A stretch of 64,000 nucleotides of DNA from Kribbella antibiotica (GTDB lineage: Bacteria > Actinomycetota > Actinomycetes > Propionibacteriales > Kribbellaceae). The notes under the pieces are model-generated. The model was not told the DNA's origin. It made no database searches and saw only the letters and a program-made list of their open reading frames with translations. This document shows, piece after piece, positions 52,008-61,747 of this stretch (position 1 is the first letter of the stretch; every line of letters starts with the position of its first letter). Made by a program: the position numbers and the translations under genes. Where the stretch lies: assembly GCF_004349055.1 (NCBI RefSeq), contig NZ_SMKX01000005.1, positions 62,001-126,000 of the forward strand, given 5' to 3'.

Positions 52008-52634
52008 ATGCTCTCGGCGCGTTCCCTCGCGGTCGGCCACGGCCGGACCGCTCTGCTCACCGACGTCGAACTCGATGTCGCCCCCGGCGAGATCGTCGGA
52101 CTGGTCGGACCCTCGGGCTCCGGCAAGACCTCGTTGCTGCGCGTCCTCAGTGGACTGACTCGTCCGCTGGCAGGCGAGGTCCTGATCGACGGCACTCCAC
52201 CGCCTAAGCGTCCGCAGGGTCGAGTGGCGATGCTGTTCCAGTCGGCCCGTCGCTCCTGCGATCCGCGCCTGACCCTGCGCCAATCCATCGAGCTGTGTGC
52301 CCCAAAAGCTGGGGTCGACTGGGACGCCTTGTGTGCCAGGGCGGATCTCCAGACCGCGCTGCTCGACCGCCATCCGCATCAGGTGTCGGATGGGCAGTTG
52401 CAGCGGGCCGCCATTGCCCGCGCTCTCGCCGGTCAGCCCGGCTATCTGCTGTGCGACGAGATGACCGCCGCTCTCGACCCGGCCGCGACCGCGGCGGTGG
52501 TCGCGACCGTGCGCCGAGCCGCTGTTGATGGTGCCGGGGTCTTGTTCGTCAGTCATGACCTTCCGCTGGTCGCCGCTGTCGCCGACCGCGTCCTCGATGT
52601 TGCCGAATCCTCCCTGCGAAAGGCCCACCTATGA
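52008..52634 (+). CDS. ABC transporter ATPase, OppF/CntF-like, short
   Basis: At 208 residues it is short for OppF. Walker A is GPSGSGKTS, Walker B GYLLCDEMTAALD and the switch His lies in SHDLPLV. The signature is HQVSDGQLQRAAIARAL, so the usual LSGGQ reads VSDGQ. CntF/NikE-type ATPases carry related HQLSGGQ forms, so one site of the heterodimer may be weakened. The start of the SbnB-like gene overlaps its stop as ATGA. Confidence 0.87.
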   Translation: MLSARSLAVGHGRTALLTDVELDVAPGEIVGLVGPSGSGKTSLLRVLSGLTRPLAGEVLIDGTPPPKRPQGRVAMLFQSARRSCDPRLTLRQSIELCAPKAGVDWDALCARADLQTALLDRHPHQVSDGQLQRAAIARALAGQPGYLLCDEMTAALDPAATAAVVATVRRAAVDGAGVLFVSHDLPLVAAVADRVLDVAESSLRKAHL

Positions 52635-53614
52635 ACGCCGCCCCGAGATTGCACGTCCTCAGCCGGACGGATCTGCAGAACCTCGAACTCACGCCCGCCG
52701 AAGCGATCACCCTGGTCGAGGACGGCTATCTCGCCTACGCCGCCGGCCGCTCCCGCAACCCGGCCAAGCTGATGGTCCCGCTGCCCGACCCGGAACGCGA
52801 CGCCGTCACGTACTCGATGCTGGGCTACGACGGCTCGCTCGAACAGGCCGCCTTCAAGACCAGCTACCGCCAGGGCAGCACCTCCGCCGAGAAGTACTAC
52901 ACAACGATCACCCTGTACGACGACACCACGGGGATGCCGTTCGCCCTGATGGACTGCCAGCGCGTTGGAGCGACCCGTACGCCCGCGACCACCGCCCTGA
53001 TCGCTCGGAACTGCGCCCGGCCAGGCGCCCGTACGGCGCTCATGGTGGGAACCGGGGTGCAAGGGCTGCGCACCCTGCCGTACCTGCTGACCGCGTTGCC
53101 CGACCTCGAACGACTGCAGCTGTTCGGCACCCACCCCGACGGTCTCCGGGACAGCGTCGCAGCCGTGGCCGAGCGGTTCCCTGACCGCAAGGTCGAGCTG
53201 ATCGACGACGTCGAGGCCGCAGCCCGCGAAGCCGACATCGTCGTGGCCGCCTCGGGCCGGGCCGCGCACCCGAAGATCCAGCTCGGCTGGCTGCCCCCGG
53301 GTGGTCTGCTGGTATCCGTTGCCAGCAAGGGCGTTCAGGAAGGCACGCTGGCTCAGGCCGACTACACCGTGGCCACCAGCGCCGCACAGGTGGAGGTCAC
53401 CGGTCAGCGGATGGCCGGGCCGGATGGCGTGTTCCGCATCGACGCCGAGCTGCCGGAAATCCTGGCCGGCCGCGCCCCGGGCCGCCGTACGGATGAGGAC
53501 CGGGTGTTCGCGTTCAGCAGCGGCATGATCATCACCGACATCCCGGTCGCGCACACCCTGGCCGCGCGCGCGATCGCCGCTGGTCGCGGGCAAGAGGTAG
53601 CGCTGTGGTCATGA
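52631..53614 (+). CDS. Ornithine cyclodeaminase/mu-crystallin family dehydrogenase, SbnB-like
   Basis: A 327-residue protein of the OCD family: KTSYRQGSTSAEKYYTTITL, the segment GATRTPATTALIARNCARPG and the NAD motif ALMVGTGVQGL (Gly140 region). In staphyloferrin B, SbnB oxidises the SbnA product to release L-2,3-diaminopropionate and 2-oxoglutarate; other members make opines or proline. Its position between importer and SbnH/SbnA-like genes supports a diaminopropionate- or opine-type metallophore step. Both ends overlap neighbours as ATGA. Confidence 0.88.
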   Translation: MNAAPRLHVLSRTDLQNLELTPAEAITLVEDGYLAYAAGRSRNPAKLMVPLPDPERDAVTYSMLGYDGSLEQAAFKTSYRQGSTSAEKYYTTITLYDDTTGMPFALMDCQRVGATRTPATTALIARNCARPGARTALMVGTGVQGLRTLPYLLTALPDLERLQLFGTHPDGLRDSVAAVAERFPDRKVELIDDVEAAAREADIVVAASGRAAHPKIQLGWLPPGGLLVSVASKGVQEGTLAQADYTVATSAAQVEVTGQRMAGPDGVFRIDAELPEILAGRAPGRRTDEDRVFAFSSGMIITDIPVAHTLAARAIAAGRGQEVALWS

Positions 53615-54960
53615 CAGAGACGCTGTCGCCGCCGTTGCCCGCGCGCGAGAGACCCTGGGCTCAGACCGTGCGCACTTCGCGGACGATCTGGGACATCGCG
53701 CATGCGATCGGTGGCGGGCCCTTCCACGTCATCAACCCGGCGAGTTTCGCCGAGAACCTTGAGCAGATGATCGGTGCGCTCGCGGCCGAAGGTGTCGCGG
53801 GCACGGTCTACTACGGCAAGAAGGCGAACAAGGCCGCGGCGTGGCTCCGTGAGTGCGCCAGGCCGGGTGCCGGGGTCGATGTTGCCAGCGTCCCCGAGCT
53901 GGTCCATGCCTTGGGCAACGGAGTTCGCGGCGAGGCGATCGGCGTGACGGGGTCCGCGAAGCCGGACGGCCTGATCTGGCTGGCGTTGCGGCATCGGTGC
54001 CTGATTGCGGTCGACGCGGCCGATGAGCTGGAACGCGTGCTGGACTTGGCGAGTGAGCTGGGGGAGAAGGCCGAGATTCTGCTGCGGGTTCGCCCGCCGG
54101 CTGCTCCCGACAGCAGGTTCGGATTCGCACCTGAGGCGCTCAAGGCCGCCGTACGGCGATGTGCCGAGCCCGGCGCTCCCGTCGTACTGCAGGGGTTCTC
54201 GTTCCACCTGGACGGCTATGACCCGGTGCCGCGGGCGGAGCTTGCGGTGCAGTTGATCGCGCTCTGCTTGGACGCGCGGGCGTTGGGGCATCCCGCGGCG
54301 AAGATCAGCATCGGTGGCGGGATCGCCGTGTCATATGTCGAGGCTGAGGACTGGGCGCGGTTCGAATCCGGTCGGGAGGACGGCTGGTTCCACGCGGGGA
54401 AGAACCCGGCGCGGACCTATCCGTATCACCAGTCGCCCACCGGCGCTGCGATGGTCACCGCGATCTTGCGGCACCAGGTCGGCGGACGCTCGCTGGCTGA
54501 CCGGTTGCGCGAGACCGAGGTCGAGTTGCTGCTCGAGCCTGGCCGGGCGTTGGTCGACGGCGCGGGGTTCAGCGTCTTCCCGGTGCTGGGTTGCAAACCG
54601 AGTGACGAGCACCTGATCACCACTGTTGCGGGGCTGTCGATGAGTCTGTCCGAGCAGTGGAAGGGCAGCGAATTCCTGCCTGATCCGATTCTGATCCGCC
54701 GTACGGATGGGGTTGCGGAGCCGGTGCGGACGGCGGTCGGCGGCTCCAGTTGCATGGAGTACGACGTCCTGACCTGGCGCACGATCCAGTTGCCGGCGCG
54801 ACCGATGCCGGGGGACCTCCTGCTGTACCCCAACACTGCGGGCTACCAGATGGACAAGAACGAAAGCGGCTTCCACCAGTTGCCGCTGCCGCCGAAGGTA
54901 GTGCTCGACGGCGACCGTTGGCACGTCGACACCGACTACCCGATCCAGGAGATCCGATGA
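53611..54960 (+). CDS. Fold type III PLP-dependent decarboxylase, SbnH/LysA-like
   Basis: A 449-residue alanine-racemase-fold decarboxylase. VYYGKKANKAAAWL carries the PLP lysine (probably Lys71), AGVDVASVPELVHAL and ISIGGG line the barrel, LLEPGRALVDGAG binds phosphate, and GSSCMEYDVL provides the Cys/Asp of the dimer active site. Relatives decarboxylate diaminopimelate, ornithine, carboxyspermidine or, in SbnH, a citryl-diaminopropionate. Here it would remove the carboxylate of a diaminopropionate unit and leave an ethylenediamine group. ATG 53611 overlaps the previous stop. Confidence 0.87.
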   Translation: MTETLSPPLPARERPWAQTVRTSRTIWDIAHAIGGGPFHVINPASFAENLEQMIGALAAEGVAGTVYYGKKANKAAAWLRECARPGAGVDVASVPELVHALGNGVRGEAIGVTGSAKPDGLIWLALRHRCLIAVDAADELERVLDLASELGEKAEILLRVRPPAAPDSRFGFAPEALKAAVRRCAEPGAPVVLQGFSFHLDGYDPVPRAELAVQLIALCLDARALGHPAAKISIGGGIAVSYVEAEDWARFESGREDGWFHAGKNPARTYPYHQSPTGAAMVTAILRHQVGGRSLADRLRETEVELLLEPGRALVDGAGFSVFPVLGCKPSDEHLITTVAGLSMSLSEQWKGSEFLPDPILIRRTDGVAEPVRTAVGGSSCMEYDVLTWRTIQLPARPMPGDLLLYPNTAGYQMDKNESGFHQLPLPPKVVLDGDRWHVDTDYPIQEIR

Positions 54961-56015
54961 CCGTCGTCCAGCGCGTGTCCGAACTGATCGGGAACACGCC
55001 GTTGCTGGAGCTCGCGCGCACCGGGACCGGAACCCGCCTGCTGCTCAAACTCGACCAGCTCAATCCCACCGGTTCGTGCAAGGTCCGGATGGCGCAGCGG
55101 ATGGTCGACGACGCCGAGCGCGACGGCCGGCTCCGGCCGGGCGGTCACATCGTCGAGCCGACCTCCGGCAACACCGGCTGCGGTCTCGCGCTGATGGCGC
55201 TGGAACGCGGCTATCGGTTCACCGCGGTCGTCGACCAGCACGCAGCCCGGGAGAAGCTCCGGATGCTGACTGCGCTGGGCGCCGAACTGGTGTTCGTCGA
55301 CATCCCCCCTGGTGGCGGTGTCGGCTCGGTTCTCCGCCGACGGGTTGCGGCTGAGATTGCCGCGGCGACGGGTGCCTTCCACCCTGACCAGCACAACAAC
55401 CCAGGCAACGGCGGCGGGTACGGCGACCTGGCCCTGGAACTGCGTCGGCAGCTCGGCGCGGTCGATGTGCTGGTCGCTGCGATCGGGACCGGCGGGTCGT
55501 TGTGTGGAACCGTGCGGGCACTGCGGGATGCTGGTTCGCGGACCAGATCGGTCGCGGTTGAGCCGGTTGGGTCGATCATCTTTGGTGGCGCTCCGGGCAC
55601 CTATCACCAGACCGGCGCGGGGAGTCCCGAGGGTTTCCCGATCGGTCTGAACGTCGATCGCGCGGTCATCGACGAATCCCACCGGGTGTCCGATGCTGAC
55701 GCGTTCGCGGGAGCTCGCGTTGTCGCGCGGCGGACTGGTGCGCTGGTCGGCGGGACGACGGGTGGCGCGATTCACGTTGCGCTGCGTGGGCTGCTCGGTC
55801 ATCCGGCCGGCAGCACGGTCGTTGTCCTGTGCAACGACACCGGTGAGAAGTACCTCGACTCGGTCTTCGACGACGAATGGTTGCGGGCACGCGGAGTGCT
55901 CGACGAGCTTGCGCATCGGCGGGTCGAGCGCTGGTTCACGACGTACGAAGCATCGGTGCGCGTGGCGACGCGGGACCGCTGGGCGACGCGTCAGCCGGTG
56001 GCGGTGGGCGTGTGA
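54957..56015 (+). CDS. Cysteine-synthase-like PLP enzyme, SbnA-like
   Basis: A 352-residue fold type II PLP enzyme: PTGSCKVRMAQRMV with PLP Lys42, EPTSGNTGCGLALMALERGY, AIGTGGSLCGT and GGTTGGAIHVAL. SbnA joins O-phosphoserine to glutamate through the beta-carbon; aspergillomarasmine synthase does the same with aspartate. The SCK in place of the common SxKDR, and the long C-terminus, separate it from housekeeping CysK. The start overlaps the decarboxylase stop and the stop overlaps the MATE start, both by four bases. Confidence 0.88.
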   Translation: MTVVQRVSELIGNTPLLELARTGTGTRLLLKLDQLNPTGSCKVRMAQRMVDDAERDGRLRPGGHIVEPTSGNTGCGLALMALERGYRFTAVVDQHAAREKLRMLTALGAELVFVDIPPGGGVGSVLRRRVAAEIAAATGAFHPDQHNNPGNGGGYGDLALELRRQLGAVDVLVAAIGTGGSLCGTVRALRDAGSRTRSVAVEPVGSIIFGGAPGTYHQTGAGSPEGFPIGLNVDRAVIDESHRVSDADAFAGARVVARRTGALVGGTTGGAIHVALRGLLGHPAGSTVVVLCNDTGEKYLDSVFDDEWLRARGVLDELAHRRVERWFTTYEASVRVATRDRWATRQPVAVGV

Positions 56016-57394
56016 CGACAACAGTGGAGAGGGCCCGAACGACTGACGGCTACCGCACGCTGATCGCGCTGGCTGCTCCGATCGCGGGGATCCAGCTGGC
56101 CCAGGTCGCGCTCACCAGCGTCGACCTGGCGATGCTCGGGTTGATCGGCGTGTCCGCGGTCGCGGGCGGCGGATTGGCGATCCTGCTCTACAACCAGATC
56201 CGGACGATGTGCGTCGGGATGGTCACCGGCGTCGGCAACCTGGTCGCAACTGCGGCCGGCGCTGGCGAGCGCCGTGCCGGCACTGGGGAGACGGACGACC
56301 AGGCGCGGCAGGAGATCCGGACGCTGCTGCGGTCGGCGCTGCTGGTGGCGACCTTGACCGCGGCGGCCGGGGCGGCGGTCCTGTGTGGTCTCGCGGCCGC
56401 GCTGCCGTTGCTGGGGCAGAAGCCGGAGATCGTTTCGTTGGCCAGGGCAATGATGTTCGCCCTGGCCGGTGGGCTGTTCCCGATGATCTGGCTGAACGTG
56501 CTGCGCCAGTTCGCGGTCGGGTTGCGACGACCGGGTTCGCTGCTGGCGGTGACGCTGGTGTCGATCGCGGTGAACGCCGTACTGAACCTGGTCTTCATTC
56601 ACGGTTGGCTGGGCATGCCTGCGCTCGGCGTCGCGGGCGTCGGGCTGTCGACGACGGTCGTGCAGTTCTTCACGTTGACGGTGTTTGCGATGGCCGTACG
56701 GCGGGATGCGCAGCTGCGGCCGATGGTGTCGCTCGCGGCGTGGCGGGCGGATCCGCAGGTCGTTCGGCAGATCGTCCGGCATGGCACGCCGATCTGCTTC
56801 ACCTACGGCTCGGAGGCCGCGATCACCTCGATCGCGACGGTGCTGATGGGCTTGTTCGGGCCCGTCATGCTCGCTGCCTCGAACGTGGCGAATCAGCTTG
56901 CCTACATCGTTTATCAGGTCAACATCGGGCTGTCCCAGGGCTCGTCGATTCTGGTCAGCCGGGCGGTTGCTCACGAGGAGGAGTACCGGGCGCGAGCCAT
57001 TGCCAGGCATGCCTTCACCCTGTCGTGGACGCTCATGGCCGTGGTCAGCCTGGCGTATCTCGCGATTCCGCAGGTGCTGCTGTCGGTGTTCCTGTCCGGC
57101 GGGACCGACGCGGCGGTGCTGGCCACGGCGTCGAGCTTGTTGCTGTTCGCGATCGCGCAGCAGTACAGCAAGGGGACCCAGAACATCCTGGTCGGGTTGC
57201 TGCGCGGACTCGGCGACACGAAGTCGGGACTGCGGTCGACGCTCGTCGGATATTGGCTCGTCGGTGTGCCGGCGATGGTGCTGTGCGCCTACGGATTCGG
57301 CTGGGGCGGGTGGGGAGTCTGGGCTGGTCTGTGTACCGGATTTGCGGCGACCGCGGTGCTCCTCGGCCGCCGCTTCCGTCAGCGCACGGCGTAG
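56012..57394 (+). CDS. MATE-family efflux transporter
   Basis: A 460-residue, 12-helix MATE carrier: LIALAAPIAGIQLAQVALTS at the N-terminus, an even two-fold repeat and GLLRGLGDTKSGLRSTLVGY in the last loop. As the last gene of the metallophore operon it is the natural exporter of the product, the role that CntE (an MFS protein) plays for staphylopine. GTG start overlapping the SbnA-like stop. The last 16 bases overlap the converging methyltransferase gene. Confidence 0.9.
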   Translation: MTTTVERARTTDGYRTLIALAAPIAGIQLAQVALTSVDLAMLGLIGVSAVAGGGLAILLYNQIRTMCVGMVTGVGNLVATAAGAGERRAGTGETDDQARQEIRTLLRSALLVATLTAAAGAAVLCGLAAALPLLGQKPEIVSLARAMMFALAGGLFPMIWLNVLRQFAVGLRRPGSLLAVTLVSIAVNAVLNLVFIHGWLGMPALGVAGVGLSTTVVQFFTLTVFAMAVRRDAQLRPMVSLAAWRADPQVVRQIVRHGTPICFTYGSEAAITSIATVLMGLFGPVMLAASNVANQLAYIVYQVNIGLSQGSSILVSRAVAHEEEYRARAIARHAFTLSWTLMAVVSLAYLAIPQVLLSVFLSGGTDAAVLATASSLLLFAIAQQYSKGTQNILVGLLRGLGDTKSGLRSTLVGYWLVGVPAMVLCAYGFGWGGWGVWAGLCTGFAATAVLLGRRFRQRTA

Positions 57395-58136
57395 ACCACG
57401 TGGTCGTCGAGGTAGCGCCAGATGGTGCCGACCTCACGGAACCCCGCGCTCCGTAAGGTCTCCTGGTGAAATCCCAGGGTGACCTTCGGGGGCGGGGTGT
57501 GCAGGTCGGCACCCCAGCGGCGACTCCGCAGTTCGGCAGCTTCGGCGTACGCCGGAAAGGATTCGGCGGCCTTCCACCAGTCGTCCCAGGTGTCCACGCC
57601 GGCCTCGAAAGCGGCTTGCTGGACGGCCTCGTCGTCGTCGGCCGCGATCCGGTGCAGCGTGGACTCGGTGGTCTCGTCGTAGTACAGGTTGTCGCCGTTG
57701 AGCACGATGCCGCCGGGGCGGACGAGCTCGCTGAGGCGCCAGTAGACAGCGGTCAGATTCTCCGGCCTGAGCCAGTGCAACGCGGTTGAGCTGACGACTG
57801 CCTCGAAAGGTTCGGTACCGACGGCCTCGTGCCAGTTGGGATCGTTGAGGTCAACGTCGACGACCTCGACCTCCGGCCGGTCCTTGGTGAGATCGGTGCC
57901 GATGGCAAGCAAGACCGGGTCTTTGTCGGCGATCACCAAGCTGGCTTGGGGGAGTTGCTCGATGATCTTGAGACCGAGTGAGCCGAAGCCGCCCGCGAGG
58001 TCGAGGATGCGCGGCTGAGCAGTGTCCTTGCAGATGTGGGCGACCACGCGCGCCATGGTGGCGAAGCGGTCGGCTCGGTGTCGGACGTAGGCGGTCTGCT
58101 GGGCATCCCAGCGGTCGGCGAGCTCTTGCGGGTTTG

Positions 58137-58140
<4 letters not shown>
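57379..58140 (-). CDS. SAM-dependent methyltransferase in importer operon
   Basis: A 253-residue class I methyltransferase: RILDLAGGFGSLGLKIIEQL (motif I), VIADKDP, VVSSTALHWL and LVRPGGIVLNGDN. It is the last gene of the FecCD-type importer operon and overlaps the ATPase stop by four bases. It could modify the metallophore before export, or act on something unrelated; homologues near siderophore loci are common but I cannot assign a substrate. Confidence 0.82.
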
Positions 58141-58906
<766 letters not shown>

Positions 58907-58910
<4 letters not shown>

Positions 58911-59875
58911 TCGAAGCCGGTCAGCAGGCGGGTCAGTTGTTCCGGTGCCCGGGTGGAGAGGACCGAGGGCGGATCGGTGTAGGGGAAGGGAAGGGTGAGA
59001 ACGCGCTTGTCCCGTACGGCGGCCAGCCCGGCGACTCCGCTCGCGGAGGTGAACGCCTTGAGGGTTTCCTCGGGCTTGTCGCCGGAGTAGAGCAGCACGA
59101 TCGTCTGCGGGTTCCGCGAAACGAGGTCCTCGACACTGACGTCGAAGACGCGCTTGTCGGTGTCGGCGTAGACGTTCTTCAGACCGACGGCCTGGAAGAT
59201 CGGCGTGACCATGCTGGGGCCGCCGTACGGGGAGAGGACTTTGCCGCCCGAGGAGACGTAGATGGCCGCCGCGGTGCCGCGGACCGGGGCCTTGAGCTCG
59301 GCGATCTTGCCGGTGGCCGTCTTGATGACCTGCTCGGCCTGCGACTCCGCACCGACCAACTTGCCGTAGGTGCGCAGCTCGTCCCAGACGCGGTCGAAGG
59401 TGGCCAGACCGGCGAGCTTGGCGCCGCGCGTCCCGCAGAAGGCCGCCGGAATGTAGACAGGCACTCCCGCCGCCTCCAGCGCCGGACGGTCCACGGTGAC
59501 GTCGGCCGCGATCACCAGATCGGGCTGGGTGGCGAGGATTGATTCCTGCGAGACGACCGAGCCGCCGGTGGCGTTCTTCGTCGCGACTGTGGTGCCGAGC
59601 TTGTCGAAGAACTGGTATGTCGACTGTTCGTACAGACCGGGGTTGAGTCGCGCGGTTGCGCCGACCACGCGGTCAACGGCGCCGAGGGCTTCGAGGTTTG
59701 CGACTGGGTCGTTGTCGACGACGAAGATCCGCTTCGCGGGGGCTTTCAGCTTCAGGTCCTGACCGCAGCTCTGCACGGTGATCGCCGAGCCGGTCGGCTC
59801 GCTGGCCGTCGTACTGGAGCAGCCGCTGGCCAGGAGGGCGACGCCTGCGAGCAGCAGAAGGGGTTTGAGTGGCAT
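58907..59875 (-). CDS. FepB-type substrate-binding lipoprotein
   Basis: A 322-residue lipoprotein: lipobox LLASGC, then a two-lobed cluster A-II/class III binding fold (KRIFVVDNDPVANLEALGAV, ESILATQPDLVIAA, LVSRNPQTIVLLYSGD). Such proteins bind siderophores, haem, cobalamin or metal chelates. In this operon it would be the receptor of the second importer. Start ATG lies three bases after the permease stop. Confidence 0.9.
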
Positions 59876-59878
59876 GAA

Positions 59879-60961
59879 TCAGCTTCCTGTGGTGATGGCG
59901 CGGCGTAACAGCAGGACTAGGAAGGGAGCGCCGAGGATTCCGGTGACGACGCCGACCGGGATCTCTTGGGGCGCGACCGCGGTGCGCGCGATGGTGTCGG
60001 CGGCCAGCAGCAGTGCGCCGCCGAGCAGCGCACTGACCGGCAGTACGGCGCGATGCCGGCCGCCGACGAGTCGCCGGGCCAGGTGCGGGACCACGAGTCC
60101 GACGAAGCCGATGCCGCCGACACCGGCGACGATCACGCCGACCATGGCCGACGTACCGATGAGGACGAGGAATCTGGCGCGTTCCGGGTTGAGCCCGGCC
60201 GCGCGAGCCGAGTCGTCGCCGGAGCTGAGTGCATCGAGGATCGGCGCTACTGCGATCAGGACACCGATGCCGACAAAGGCGGCGATGGCGGCGCTGTTGA
60301 GCACGGCCGGCTGGACTGAGCTCAGTGAGCCGAGCAGCCAGAACATCACCGAGCGGGCGGCTTCGGGGGAGTCCGACCAGAAGATGAGGAAGTTCGTGAC
60401 GGCGGTCAGCATGTAGCCGACGGCGAGGCCGGCCAGGATCAGGCGGAACGGTCCGCGTTGTCCGGCCAGGCCGCCCAGGGTGATGACGAGTGCGACGGCG
60501 CCGACCGCTCCGGCGAGCGCGGCTCCGGCCAGGACCATGGCGCCACCTGCGCCGGCGACCAGGGCGACGAAGGCGACACCTGTTGAGGCACCGGCGTTGA
60601 CACCGAGGAGGTAGGGGTCGGCCAGGCCATTGCGGGCCACGGCTTGGAGTACTGCTCCTGCGACGGATAGGCAGGCGCCCGCGAGCGTGGCCATCAGGAC
60701 TCGGGGGAGGCGAGTGCCCCAGACGATCTGCGCCAACGGACCTTCCGTGGGCTGACCTCGTAGTTTGTGGCCGACGATTTCCAGGACGTCCGCCGGCGGG
60801 ATTCGCACGGGGCCGATCCCGAGCGCGACCGCCATTCCGGTGCCGAGGAGCAGGAGCAGGGCGACCACCCAGAGCCGCGCACGACGTCGTACGGCACGCA
60901 CTGCCAGCACCGCGGGCGGCGCCTCCACCGCCACGCGATGCTTGTTGAACATAGTTTTCAT
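59879..60961 (-). CDS. FecCD-type ABC permease
   Basis: The ~360-residue permease has ten helices: LWVVALLLLLGTGMAVALGI first, then IRIPPADVLEIVG-like VRIPPADVLEIVG, GTRLPRVLMATLAGACLSVA, YLLGVNAGAST and GFVGLVVPHLARRLVGG. These are FecCD/BtuC marks. Two starts are possible: ATG 60961 (MKTMFNKH) or ATG 60952 (MFNKH). Neither has a clear ribosome binding site, and both touch the Zur-like palindrome, so the message may be leaderless. First gene of the leftward importer operon. Confidence 0.9.
   Translation of the reverse strand: MKTMFNKHRVAVEAPPAVLAVRAVRRRARLWVVALLLLLGTGMAVALGIGPVRIPPADVLEIVGHKLRGQPTEGPLAQIVWGTRLPRVLMATLAGACLSVAGAVLQAVARNGLADPYLLGVNAGASTGVAFVALVAGAGGAMVLAGAALAGAVGAVALVITLGGLAGQRGPFRLILAGLAVGYMLTAVTNFLIFWSDSPEAARSVMFWLLGSLSSVQPAVLNSAAIAAFVGIGVLIAVAPILDALSSGDDSARAAGLNPERARFLVLIGTSAMVGVIVAGVGGIGFVGLVVPHLARRLVGGRHRAVLPVSALLGGALLLAADTIARTAVAPQEIPVGVVTGILGAPFLVLLLRRAITTGS
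60946..60960. promoter_or_regulatory. Zur-box-like palindrome over the permease start
   Basis: TGAACATAGTTTTCA, reverse strand TGAAAACTATGTTCA, matches 12 of 15 positions of the remembered Zur consensus TGAAAATGATTTTCA and is a 7-1-7 repeat with 5 of 7 symmetric positions. It covers ATG 60952 and most of ATG 60961. A repressor bound here would block a leaderless start. Confidence 0.62.
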
Positions 60962-61090
60962 TTCTATCAAGGTTCGGGGCGGCTCGGCAAGAGTTCCCCG
61001 CGGCGCTGTGGGACATGCCACAGGCTTCGGAGCGGGATTGAACGTGAGGGATTACGCCGGGATGGCGGGAGATGTCACCATGTCGGGGAT

Positions 61091-61654
61091 ATGGCTGAGG
61101 GTGGGTGGTCTCGCGCGGTGCGGGCGGCGTTGTTCGCCGTCGTCTGCGTGCTGCTCACTGTGCTCGGCCACGTCCTGATGTCTGGTACGCCGCTGCCGTG
61201 GTGGGTGACAGTCGGCGCCTTCGTCGGTGTCTTCGGCGCCGGGTGGTGGTTCGCGGCGCGTGAGCGCGATGTGCCGTCGGTGACCGCCGTCGCGGTCGCT
61301 GCGCAGGCTGTGCTCCACGGCGGGTTCACGATCGCTCAGCTGCTGAGTGCGCCGGCCATGCACGGTCACGGGCATTCCATGGGGCTCGGCTCCATGCTGG
61401 GGATGTTCGGCGCACACTTGCTGGCTGGGCTGCTGAGCGGTCTTTGGCTAGCCCTTGGTGAGCAGGCTGCCTTCCGGATCGTGCGTCTGGTGGCGCAGCG
61501 CGTCAGTACGTCGCTGTCGCTGGCGACGCGGGCGCCTCTGCAGTTGCCGCGGATCGGGCTTCGGCCGGTGTTCCGTTTCTGGACGATGCGGCAGTGGCGG
61601 TTGGGGCACGCCATCGTCTCCCGAGGTCCTCCTTCGGTGGTCGCTGTCTTCTGA
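61091..61654 (+). CDS. Membrane protein with His-rich loop
   Basis: A 187-residue membrane protein with four to five helices (VRAALFAVVCVLLTVLGHVL; WWVTVGAFVGVFGAGWWFAA; MLGMFGAHLLAGLLSGLWLA). A HGHGHSMGLGS loop suggests metal binding, perhaps copper or zinc. The C-terminus is basic and soluble. It precedes the PepSY gene by 93 bases on the same strand; such pairs often occur in metal-handling loci. The ATG start lacks a clear ribosome binding site. Confidence 0.72.
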   Translation: MAEGGWSRAVRAALFAVVCVLLTVLGHVLMSGTPLPWWVTVGAFVGVFGAGWWFAARERDVPSVTAVAVAAQAVLHGGFTIAQLLSAPAMHGHGHSMGLGSMLGMFGAHLLAGLLSGLWLALGEQAAFRIVRLVAQRVSTSLSLATRAPLQLPRIGLRPVFRFWTMRQWRLGHAIVSRGPPSVVAVF

Positions 61655-61747
61655 CAGCTCGACCCACCCGGCGCCGTGCCGCCCTGGCCGCGCCGGGTAC
61701 GGCTATGCCCGCCGTACCGGCTTCAAGGACTTCAAAGGAATGCGCTC

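Noticed and set aside
54957-56015. Housekeeping cysteine synthase
   Set aside because: It is embedded with overlaps in a transport/SbnB/SbnH operon, and its PLP-lysine segment (SCKVR) differs from the usual CysK form.
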